Below, piece by piece: positions 42,067 through 51,410 of a DNA stretch of 64,000 bases (position 1 is its first letter; each line of letters opens with the position of its first letter). The notes under the pieces were generated by a model. It was not told the DNA's origin. It saw nothing but the letters and a program-made list of their open reading frames with translations, and made no database searches. This DNA comes from Meconema thalassinum (Eukaryota > Arthropoda > Insecta > Orthoptera > Tettigoniidae): NCBI GenBank assembly GCA_946902985.2, contig OX336395.1, positions 293,503,065-293,567,064 on the forward strand, in the 5' to 3' direction. The translations under genes were made by a program, and so were the position numbers.

Positions 42067-44435
42067 GAAGTAAAAATTAGTTACTTTTTAGTTACCTTTT
42101 AGTTAGCTTTTAGTTAATTTTAGTTACCTTTGAATTCAAGTTACGTCTGCGGTATACAAGCATAGGCGCTCATCACGCGGTGAAGAAAAACAACAATGAA
42201 CTGTATTTAAGAAGTTTTTTATTTATCGTATGGCTTTTAGTGCCGGGAGTGTCCGAGGACATGTTCAGCTCGTCTGAGTCTGTAGCTGCGTCCAACGGAC
42301 ACCCTTAGGGTGAGCTACAAGTTCCGTTCAATTTCAAGTTGCTAACAGATATCAATGATACCTAGTGGTGAACGTTGGAACTTTGATAGAGCGTTCCGAC
42401 GAAATATAACCTAACAATTTAGCTTCACACAAGTTTTGTCTGTGGAAGAATCCTTTACATGCCATAAATCCATGACATGGGACCGCCGGCTTTACTTCCC
42501 CTCCGAAGGAAGGCATACTGAAGGATTTTTAACGCTTTTAAAAAATCCGACGACTTCGGCCGGGTTTGAACCCGCTATATTGGGCACAGCAGTTCAGCAT
42601 GCTACCAACTACACCACCGAAGCCGCTTTAAATGAAATTCACATGATGTTATAAAAATTTTAAAAATAATAATTATATACTAGATACTTAATATCCAATG
42701 AGTTGTTTCAGCTAATATGTCGTCTTGTCCACAATATGTTGTTATTATTACGGTACCAAGAGGTTGCTCAGCTCTTGACCATTTGGCGAGATTTCCTTCG
42801 TCCCCGCGGTAGGTCGCGAAGAAATGTATGCGATGTTACGAGATCGTCACCGAATTCTGTCTTCGCAGTCAAATGCGGAGAAAAAATCGAGATGTTAGAC
42901 AATCGGCGCTGGTCTCAGTTGTTTGGTGAGCTTCCCGTAGTTTTCACGATAGAACACGGAGAAAAATCGCGATTTAGATCATCAGCGTCACTTTTAGTCA
43001 TTCGACGAGATTTCCATTGTCCTTGATTACGCAATCGGCGCCACTTGCTGTCCGTTTGACAAGAATACAGTTGTCCTCGTCATTGAATGCGGAGAAATAT
43101 CGCGATGTATCGCAATCGCTGCCGCTCTCGGCCGTTTTACGTTGTCCTCGAGATATTATGCAATCGTCGCCGCACCCGGCCGTTCAACGATTGTCTGCCT
43201 GTCTATCTGTCCTGATAGAATTGCGGAGGCAAGCTCAAAGTTGGGCATGGTTAAAATTCACGCGTAGTTATGAACATGTTGTTCGGTCGGCGCCGTGATT
43301 CCCTTTGTCCCTATGCTGTAGTTGGGAGTTCATGAGTTCAGGGTGGATCACGAGGAGGATTTAGTATTTCGATGCTACGTAGGCTGCCATTTTTAAGTGG
43401 GTTGATTCACTTCTCGCTCCCCGCACGCTTTTAAGTATACGGTCATGGGAAAAGTGGCAAGTAGGTTTCGTGATGGGTGCCCCGTGATGGGTGCCCCGTG
43501 ATGGGTGCCCAATCACCTTTGACAGGATTCCCGCAGTCCTCGTGGTCACAAGTTCACGATAGGGGACGGGTTTTATGATTTTACGCAACTGACGTCGATC
43601 TCGGTCCGTTTGACGAAATTCCCGCAGGAAAGTCGTGCGGTCAGCCGGCCGTCTTGAGGATGAGATTTTGGAGGATGAACGTTCGAAGTAGGTACGGTAT
43701 CGAATATTCCGAATTGTTCTGAGAGGATTGCACGAATAATACGACAAGAGGGCAAGTTTTATTTCGATTGAGAACCACGAATTATCAACAAATTATCGAA
43801 ATAATCGGTTAGATTATATATCCGATGGAACGAGAGTTCGAAGGAAAAATCGACTTAAAACGGAATTTCGAATTAACCATACTGAATGTCGCAAATTTAC
43901 TTGACATATTTTTTAAATAAGTTATATGTATTTCGCATTTTTTTCGCATTTTTTTCGAAGCGGTAACATTTCGCAAGATTGCGACATTAAATTTTTTCGC
44001 GTTATTTCTGGACTTCAATTTGACATGTTTCCAAATAAGAGAAATGAGAGATTTCATTTTAGTTTCGGAAGTATTCGCAAATAAACGTCTCGCGAAAAGT
44101 CAGGTTTCCTAATACAGTAACACAGAAAAATATTTCACACGATACTTCTTGATGCCGAAAATATACGTTGAACCGATGTATAACGCTCAAGGTATCCTCG
44201 GTATGTATTTCCTTGAGGTCGGGCACGGGGACATACAGCTTAGTACTATGCAATAGGCACGGCGCCGCTTGCGTGAAACTCACAATCTCTGAGCCTAGCG
44301 GCACGAGTTTGAATGATTCAACCCACCCGCCTTCAGAAAATTTTCGTTACCCGTTTGTAATATTCGTTACTTTTTCGTTACCCATTTGTAAAATTCGTTA
44401 CTTTTTCGTTACTTTCGTTACCGGTAGACACCCTG
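42067..44435. mobile_element. Rep-Q copy A, inside the solo LTR
   Basis: Starts at AAAAATTAGTTACTTTTTAG and ends GTAGACACCCTG. It corresponds to 45008-47254 over its whole length but lacks the left terminal CAGGGTGTCTAC of copy B. Contains a SINE-A in reverse, then degenerate tandem units (about 42740-43300 and on), then A/T-rich sequence and three TTTTTCGTTAC repeats at the right. Several open frames of up to 140 codons are frame-by-frame readings of the repeats and I do not call them genes. Confidence 0.8.
42409..42626 (-). mobile_element. SINE-A copy inside Rep-Q copy A
   Basis: Reverse of 199-408, with box A TGGTGTAGTTGGTAGC and box B GGGTTCAAACCC readable on the minus strand. It sits at the same place as the SINE in Rep-Q copy B, so it was acquired before the two copies separated. 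Confidence 0.8.
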
Positions 44436-44979
44436 CCCTAGTGAAGCCATCTCTTGACAGCGAGGAATTGAGAAGCATACAGGGGACTGCCTGTGTTTTG
44501 AGTGTGTGTGATTTCACTGAGCGTCAGAGATATTGTGGTGAAGTGCCGTGCGAGTTACGAAATCCAGTGACATTGTTTCCCAGCTCGTGAACAGCGAAGC
44601 AGCGTGTAGAAGGTTATCGTAAATAACTGTAATTTGTGTACAAAAGGAAGAGTTGCATGTAGTTCTGTCAAGGCCACCAGACTCATTAGCGAGAGGATTA
44701 ACTGTTGACAAGTGAAAAGGGGGCAAGAGCTCTCCAGAAGCAAGAGACTTGAGGAAACTGGAGTAAGGTTCCAATTGCTTGTATTTGCTGATGAGTAGTG
44801 TATCTTTCTGGCCGCAATAAAATTAATTATTTCTTTAAAGGAACATCCTGTGTTGTGCTTTCTACCCACCGTAATCCAGTTAACAAAAGTGGCACTAGGG
44901 GGTGGCACGTAACAATATATACAGCTGGCTTATCCACCCAATACACGAACTGATGCAAACTTGCGTAAACTGACGCTAT

Positions 44980-47254
44980 CAGGGTGTCTACTGTAAGGAT
45001 GAAGTAAAATTTAGTTACTTTTTAGGTACCTTTTAGTTACCCTTTAGTTAATTTTAGTTACCTTTGAATTCAAGATACGTCTGCGGTCTGCAAGCATAGG
45101 CGCTCATCACGAGGTGAAGAAAAACAACAATGAACTGTTTTTAAAGAGGTTTTTATTTATCGTATGGCTTTTAGTGCCGGGAGTGTCCGAGGACATGTTC
45201 AGCTCGCCTGAGTCTGTAGCTGCTTCCAGCGAACGCCCTTAGGGTGAGCTACAAGTTCCGTTCAATTTTAAGTTGCTACCAGATATCAATGTTACCTAGT
45301 CGTGAACGCTGGAACTTTGATAGAGCGTTCCGACGAAATCTAACCTAACAATTTAGCTTCACACAAGTTTAGTCTGTAGAAGAATCTTTTACATGCCATA
45401 AAACTATGACATGGGACCGCCGGCTTTACTTCCCCTCCGAAGGAAGGCATACTGACGGATTTTTAACGCTTTTAAAAAATCCGACGACTTCGGCCGGGTT
45501 TGAACCCGCTATCTTCGGCACAGCAGTTCAGCATGCTACCAACTACACCACCGAAGTCGCTTTAAACGAAATTCACATAATGTTATAAAAATTTATACTA
45601 GATATTTAATATTCAATGAATTGTTTGAGCTAATATGTCGTCTTGTGCACAATATGTTGTTATAATTACGGTACCAAGAGGTTGCTCTGCTCTTGACCAT
45701 TTGGCAAGATTTCCTTCGTCCCCGCGGTAGGTCGCGAAGAAATGTATGCGATTTTACGCGATCGTCACCGAATTCTGTCATCGCAGCCAAATACGGAGAA
45801 ATATCAAGATGTTACACCATCGGCGCTGGTCTCAGTTGTTCGATGAGCTTCCCGTAGTTTTCATGATAGAACACTGAGAAAAATCGCGATTTAGATAATC
45901 AGTGTCGCTTTTAGTCATTCGACGAGATTTCCATTGTCCTTGAGGTCGGGCACAAGAAAATATAGGGTTATTACGCCATCGGCGCCACTTGCTGTCCGTT
46001 TGACAAGAATACAGTTGTCCTCGTCATTAAATGCGGAGAAATATCGCGATGTATCGCCATCGCTGCCGCTCTCGGCCGTTTTACGTTGTCCTCGAGATAT
46101 GCAATCGTTGCCGCACCCGGCCGTTCAACGATTGTCTGCCTATCTATCTGTCCTGACACAATGGCGGAGGCAAGCTCAAGGTTGGGCATGGTTAACATAC
46201 ACGAGTAGTTATGAACATGTTGTTCGGTCGGCGCCGTGATTCCCTTTGTCCCTATGCTGTGGTTGGGAGTTCATCAGTTCAGGGTGGATCACGAGGAGGA
46301 ATTAGTATTTCGATGCTAAGTAGGATGTCATTTTTAAGTGGGTTGATGCACTTCTCGCTCCCCGCATGCTTTTAAGTATACGGTCATGCGGAAAGTGGCA
46401 AGTAGGTTTCATGATGGGTGCCCATCACCTTTGACAGGATTCCCGCAGTCCTCGTGGTCACACAAGTTCACGATAGGGGACGTCGATCTCGGTCCATTTG
46501 ACGAGATTCCCGCAGGCAAGTCGTGCGGTCAGCCGGCCGTCATGAGGATGCGATTTTGGAGGATGAACGTTCGAAGTAGGTACGGTATCGAAAATTACGA
46601 ATTATTCTGAGAGGATTGCACGAATAATACGACAAGAGGGCAAGTTTTATTTCGACTGAGAACCACGAATTATCTACAACTTATCGAAATAATCGGTTAG
46701 ATTATATATCCGATGGAACGAAAGTTCGAAGGAAAAATCGACTTATAACGGAATTTCAAATTAACCATACTGGATGTCGCAAATTTACTACATATTTTTT
46801 AAATAAGTTATATGTATTTCGAAGATTATTCGCAATTTTTTTCGAAACTGTAACATTTAGCAAGGTTGCGACATTAAATTGTTTCGCGTTCTGGACTTCA
46901 ATTTCACATAGTTTCGCGAATAAACGTCTCGCGAAAAGTCAGGTTTCCTAATACAGTAACACAGAAAAATATTTCACACGAAACTTAAGTCTTCTTGATG
47001 CCGAAAATATACGTTGAACCGATGTATACCACTCAAGGTATCCTCAGTATGTATTTCCTTGAGGTCGGGCACGGGGAAATATAGCTTAGTACTATGCAAT
47101 AGACACGGCGCCGCTTGCGTGAAACTCGCTCCATCACAATCTCTGAGCCTAGCAGCGCGAGTTTAAATGATTCAACCCGCCTTCAGAAAATTTTCGTTAC
47201 CCATTTGTAAAATTCTTTACTTTTTCGTTACTTTCGTTACCGGTAGACACCCTG
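44980..47254. mobile_element. Rep-Q copy B
   Basis: Complete copy with inverted ends CAGGGTGTCTAC (44980) and GTAGACACCCTG (47254). Left subterminal TTAGTTACTTTTTAG-type repeats, right subterminal TTTTTCGTTAC-type repeats, which are inverse-related (GTTAC/GTAAC). SINE-A at 45343-45560. No transposase. Target duplication not found; it lies only 65 bp from the LTR that holds copy A. Confidence 0.8.
45343..45560 (-). mobile_element. SINE-A copy inside Rep-Q copy B
   Basis: Same orientation and position as in copy A, with few differences. Box B reads GGGTTCAAACCC on the minus strand. Confidence 0.8.
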
Positions 47255-47591
47255 CTTATACTGTAATGCTGCTACGAACGTACAAACTTGGACAGATCTC
47301 TGCCGCGTTCTAGCATGCAAAGCGGCGTTGAGTGTTAGCACGCTGTACATCGTTAGTCTTCGGCCGGGGTCGGCTAAGTTCAAGCTCGCTCGTGCAAGTA
47401 GCGAGGAGGTATCGATCGCTAAGCATCTGCGCTCTAAATTCCTTTTCTGCCTTGATTCATCCTTAACGAGCTGATGACGTCTTTTTCATAGGTTCTTAAT
47501 GTCGGATAACCATAACGAATAGAAATAAATACTTGAGAATTTTAACATTTCGTAACGCTAAATGTGGGTTTTGCCATAATGTGAATGACGT
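47255..47591. other. Intronic sequence, nothing recognised
   Basis: Mixed composition with a CGGCCGGGGTCGGC patch near 47363. No frame or repeat that I can place. The phrase CTAAATGTGGGTTTTG at 47560 recurs at 48461, on the other side of the MITE. Confidence 0.4.
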
Positions 47592-48403
47592 TAAGGGCCA
47601 TTTTCACCAACGTCAATTATCTCTTAATTCACAATAAAGGTTATTTAACTTAGCACGAGCATTTCACCAAACAGAAACGCTCGTTAACTTACCACTAACA
47701 AGGAATTACGTTAAATGGCCAAATCTGACCACTCAACTCTCTAAAGCATCTTTAAAGTGGCGGGAAACAGCTGAACTGTGCCTTGCGCATTCCACAATGG
47801 CGGTTTGTTTCAGAGTTTCACACGTACTTTCTTCCATATGAATATAAGATATGTTCATGACAATGAAATTATAAAAGATGACACACATTACGACATTTTA
47901 ATACCAAGAAAGACGAATACGGAATTTTAAAAAAATAAAACATATCCGAAGGGGTTTCGAACCCCTTCCAGCGCTGCGTGATAAATCAAGAGTCTGCACC
48001 TCATCCGCTTACGCTACGAAGACATCTGGGTAAGCGCGTCCTTTGAGGCATCTATTCACACAACTGCCAGTTCTCCTAAATACTTTGTTCATATCATTTT
48101 AAGCTTTTGCCACGAATAACGTCTTCTGTATTTCTCTTCCTTTATAATTATGTTCCAGAAATTCTCAAGGAAGCATGGCAAACAACAATCAGTGCTAGAC
48201 GCTTCTTATTCTGTCCGCCATACTCTCCAAGATGAAACCGAGTCTACGCATGCGCGAGAGCCGTAAATCTTATTTAAGTAATTGAAAACCCGAATGGCCT
48301 CGTGAAATGCATCGAAGATAATTACGCATTAAATCTCGAATTTAAGTTAACTGGGAATTAACTAAATAATCATTAGTGAAGAGTTGGTGAAAACGGCCCT
48401 AAA
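47592..48403. mobile_element. MITE with GGGCCATTTTCACCAAC ends and a tRNA-like segment
   Basis: The left end TTAAGGGCCATTTTCACCAA and right end TTGGTGAAAACGGCCCTAAA are inverted with one mismatch in the core. Flanks TTAA/TAAA suggest a TTAA-like target. Further inverse words (TTAACTTA, AATTA) follow inside. About 810 bp with no protein. The middle (47938-48024, minus) resembles a tRNA gene with a perfect T-arm. Confidence 0.65.
47938..48024 (-). other. tRNA-like segment in the MITE
   Basis: On the minus strand: box A-like TAGCGTAAGCGGATGAGG, and AAGGGGTTCGAAACCCCTT, which is a perfect 5-bp T-stem with the TTCGAAA loop. The anticodon and acceptor stems do not pair convincingly, and a CTTGATT loop candidate lacks a good stem. 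Probably tRNA-derived promoter sequence in a mobile element. Confidence 0.45.
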
Positions 48404-48744
48404 CCGAATATAAAATTGCACTGCACTTATGGAATAATTTTCCAGACTTTAAATTTCCTACGTTAAATGTGGGTTTACGCAAAATCGGGGTCATACTGTA
48501 TTAGAGAATCATCATGTAACGTGGTCATAGTTCTGTTCCCAATAACAATACTGTTATTATTCAAATGAGGGATATAATGTATGTAGCTAGTTGAGGGTTT
48601 ATAGGGTATTTGATTGTATTGCTCACATTAATCAGAATGTTATGCTGATGAATGCCATCAACATCCCATGTCCATGCTATGTATTAAATTGATCTCTTCA
48701 TGGTTCATTGCACCTCAGAAAGCAACGTAACTGCCTTGTAATAT
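48404..48744. other. Intronic sequence, nothing recognised
   Basis: A/T-rich, no supported feature. Confidence 0.4.
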
Positions 48745-49345
48745 GATCATCATCATCTTGCACAGTTTCCAGCCACTGGGCGGGTCTGTTTGGAACACAA
48801 GCCTCTCCAACGTCTTCTATCTTCCCACCATCTCTCAGCCTCCACCCTTGTCCAGTCTTCTCCTCTCTTCTTCACGCTTTCTTCCACCCCCTTCAGCCAC
48901 CTGTCTCTCGGTCTTCCCCTCGGTCTCTTTCCTTCCCACTTCGTCTCGTGTACTCTCCTGGGTATCCTCTTCTCCTCCATTCGTTTTACATGTCCATACC
49001 ATCTAAGTCTAGATTTCTCTATACCATCCTGTAATGGTTCCTCCTTCATTAATTCTCTGGTCCTCACATTTCTTATTCTGTCCATCTTTGTAGCTCCAAT
49101 ACTGCTTCTCAAGAACCTCATCTCACTGGCCTGTATTCTGCCCTTCTCCCTTCCTTTCATAACCCAGGTCTCCGAGGGCATACGTCAGGATAGGGACATA
49201 GTACGTCCGATATATGATCATTTTGCTGTTACGAGGGACATCCTTGCTCCATTTGTTCCCAAATATAAGCAAGGCAAGAGAGAAAAACAATCCCTACTGA
49301 ATATCTTGGCAAGAAGATTGGTGGGGGAGCGGTGTGACAATTAGA
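48745..49345 (-). pseudogene. LINE-D C-terminal remnant
   Basis: Reads WSKDVPRNSKMIIYRTYYVP, ILTYA, then after a frameshift near 49165 SETWVMKGREKGRIQASEMR, FLRSSIGATKMDRIRN, RLRWYGHVKRMEEKRIPRRV, RPRGRPRDRWLKGVEESVKK and RVEAERWWEDRRRWRGLC, to the end. This is the thumb and C-terminal region of an endonuclease-RT LINE. The 3' end is the (ATC)n at 48745-48758. It is long and well preserved, but the frame break makes it a pseudogene. Confidence 0.85.
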
Positions 49346-49919
49346 AGTTATGGTAACATAATGTACGAATAGCAGCATACAGTAGTACTCATTTTATTAT
49401 TAAAACAAAGTTCAGACATTACATAAATCGATTCTCCTGTACTCCCAAACTCTCTATAATTTAAAAAGAGGCAAATAAAACCACAACTCATCCGTCTGAA
49501 TTAGCAACGTTACCAACATTGTGAAACAAAACTAGTGAACCGAGTAATACTCAAATCAGTTGATTAAAACTTGTTGTTGGTTCTGAAAAGAACCTTTTGC
49601 ATCAATCATTCTCATGTTCGATAGTCAGGAGATCACAAGGATATATCTGACAGCCTGATCGCAATTGCTCGTTTCGCACCACCTGGGGGTCATGTGTAGG
49701 GCAATTAGAGGTTATACCTACGGGTGTGAGCAATGTTCAACCTTGATGTCAACTTACAGATAATTTTCATGTATGCCATATGATAAATAAATAAATAAAA
49801 TAAATCTGTTGTTTCAATAATGATCTATGTTCGTGATAACTCTGGTTCACTTTCAGTGCACGATACAGTCAATGAAAGTTATTGTAGTGATGAAACTCTC
49901 TCCCAACATTGCTCAGTAT
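49346..49919. other. Intronic sequence, nothing recognised
   Basis: A short (AAAT)n at about 49783-49802 may be the tail of an unrecognised retroposon (49680-49780 contains a GGTTATACC phrase). No gene. Confidence 0.4.
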
Positions 49920-50945
49920 TTAGAACGACCTTGCTGTATGGAAGTAAGAGGTGAGTGGATTCAGGATATTAGATCCATAAGCTAGAGATAAGGAGGGTAG
50001 CACAAATTATTTTTGAGACAAATAGATGGAGTAATGTCAGGAGGGTGAAGAGATAGAGGCTAAGTTAGAAATGAACACACTAGATTGGGGGTGCCCAACC
50101 TTCTTCAACTTAGGGCCACACTGTAAATACTTGGGGGACCTTGCGGGCCAATAACACTCCAGGAGTTTGGGGGGGGGGTATGGACTGTTAAAAAAATATG
50201 GTGAGTTTTGTGGCTGTCTGTGCTTAGTTTACTTAGTATTGTTGCAGTTTTCTATATTTATTTATAGTAGATAAAAATATAAAACACTAAAAAATTAAAT
50301 ATTTTTAATAAATCCCTCTAAAAAGTACGATGATATTCAATACCATACAGAATGAATGACCAAGAGTGAACATTTATGTTTATTTGACACAATTATTAAT
50401 CAAATTATAAAATAAAGTTCATGATAATTTAGTTTAGTGCGACGACTGGAAAAACTTTGTACCGGCACATAAAATTTCTCTCCACTTAGGATCGAACTTA
50501 GTTGTACCAATCATTAATAAGGATTTTAAGGGTTCATCAGTGAGTCAATGACCTTAGGTAGGGGTTCGCACGCAGTGAGTTGTCCAGTTAGCTTTAGTGT
50601 TTTCAAAGTTTTGGCGACACAGCATGTACCCCGAGCCGGACAAAACAGTCTCGCGGGCCGTAGGTTAGGCAGTCCTGCACTAGGTGAAGCTGTTCATATA
50701 AGTCGACACAGGTGGTGGGCCCATGTGAAGAGAATAGGGGAGGAGAGATTACCTGAGAGGTTAAGGAGTTCGGCTGTAGAGGGTAAGAGCTAGGAGGCGA
50801 TGGTTAGATTCAGTGTTGAACAATTTCAAGGCCAAAGGTGTAGAAGTAGGGGAGGCCACAGTGCTAACTGCTAATAGGAGACAATGGGGGCGACTTGTTC
50901 GCTAACAGAGGTTTGCAGACTGGACACTGAAAGGCAAAACGTAAT
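49920..50945 (+). pseudogene. LINE-E C-terminal remnant, split by a hAT MITE
   Basis: Left part (49920-50077) reads RTTLLYGSKR, HKLEIRRVAQIIFETN, NVRRVKR. The right part (from 50684) reads HRWWAHVKRIGEERLPERLR, then EGK, MVRFSVEQF, GVEVGEATVLTANRRQWGRL-like residues and QRFADWTLKGKT-like residues at 50940. The order matches the C-terminus of an endonuclease-RT LINE. The interruption is the MITE at 50084-50677. Confidence 0.75.
50084..50677. mobile_element. hAT-type MITE, CACTAG flanks
   Basis: The left end ATTGGGGGTGCCCAACCTTC and right end GGGCCGTAGGTTAGGCAGTC are inverse in pattern (GTGCCCAACCT / AGGTTAGGCAGT); a GGGGCCAC-like word follows on each side, typical of Charlie-type ends. CACTAG is repeated at 50078-50083 and 50678-50683. 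It splits the LINE-E frame, which confirms the boundaries. Interior A/T-rich, non-coding. Confidence 0.7.
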
Positions 50946-51002
50946 GTAAAGTTTAGATTGTTAAGGGAAGTGAAAGATAAGCAATTATTATTACTGTGTT
51001 AC

Positions 51003-51149
51003 CTGCAGATCTTCCAGCTCTTGTTTATGATCGACAGTTCCTTCCGCTGCTTCCTGCTCCTGTATCGTCGCTTCATCATCAGTGTCGTCTTTATCAGAGG
51101 CGACAGTGAAGTCATCGTCACCTTTACAGGACGCATCGTCGTCATCCTC
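51003..51149 (-). CDS. dom: Domino/SRCAP-type remodeller, acidic exon with DDDF motif
   Basis: 147-nt exon, exactly 49 codons, with acceptor TTGCCAG before 51149 and donor GTAACA after 51003. Phase 0 at both ends. It encodes EDDDDASCKGDDDFTVASDK, DDTDDEATIQEQEAAEGTVD and HKQELEDLQ. In human SRCAP the matching stretch is D-D-E-E-F-T-A-N...E-E-D-T-I-A-A-E-E-Q...V-D-H; the D-D-D-F-T here corresponds to the acidic-aromatic (DEF/Y-type) motif known to bind H2A.Z-H2B in SWR1 proteins. That role is inferred from the family. Confidence 0.93.
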
Positions 51150-51402
51150 CTGGCAAGAGAAGAGTATTACATTTAGTAACACTGATCAACATTTGGAAGG
51201 AAGACAATAGAATCTTTGCACATTCAGGGCATTTCTGGTTAGCTGCTCTAGTTCCTAACCTTAAGAATACCAGAGAGACAGAAGAGTACCTTGCAACACT
51301 TGCAAAATTTACTAGGAAGGCAATAACATAAGCCATTTGGTTTATAGTTGTAGCTCTCAGTTTTATGACGAATGGCAGTATGTCGTGAACAGTACAGGAC
51401 GA
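51150..51402. other. Intronic sequence, nothing recognised
   Basis: A 70-codon open frame on the minus strand (51248-51460) crosses into the hAT end, so it is not a gene unit. Confidence 0.4.
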
Positions 51403-51410
51403 ACAAATGC

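Larger units (their letters stand above)
41777..44914 (+). mobile_element. Solo LTR (Ty3/Gypsy-type?), interrupted by Rep-Q
   Basis: Begins TGTTACGG and ends CACGTAACA, the TG...CA form of a long terminal repeat, with ATAT on both sides (41773-41776, 44915-44918), a 4-bp duplication as for Gypsy-like elements. A TATA box (GCTATATAAGAG) lies at about 41992 and a polyadenylation signal (GCAATAAAATTAATT) at about 44815. Without the Rep-Q insertion (42067-44435) it is about 770 bp. No internal retroviral-type genes are present on either side, so this is a recombined solo LTR. Confidence 0.75.

Noticed and set aside
42703..46239. Several arginine/serine-rich open frames repeated in two places
   Set aside because: They are readings of the degenerate tandem units of Rep-Q in different frames; no frame is conserved between the two copies.
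47938..48024. A tRNA gene
   Set aside because: Only the T-arm and box-like sequences are good; acceptor and anticodon stems do not pair, and it is inside a MITE.
48790..49344. A 184-codon plus-strand open frame
   Set aside because: It is the antisense of the LINE-D C-terminal region, whose minus-strand motifs are clear.
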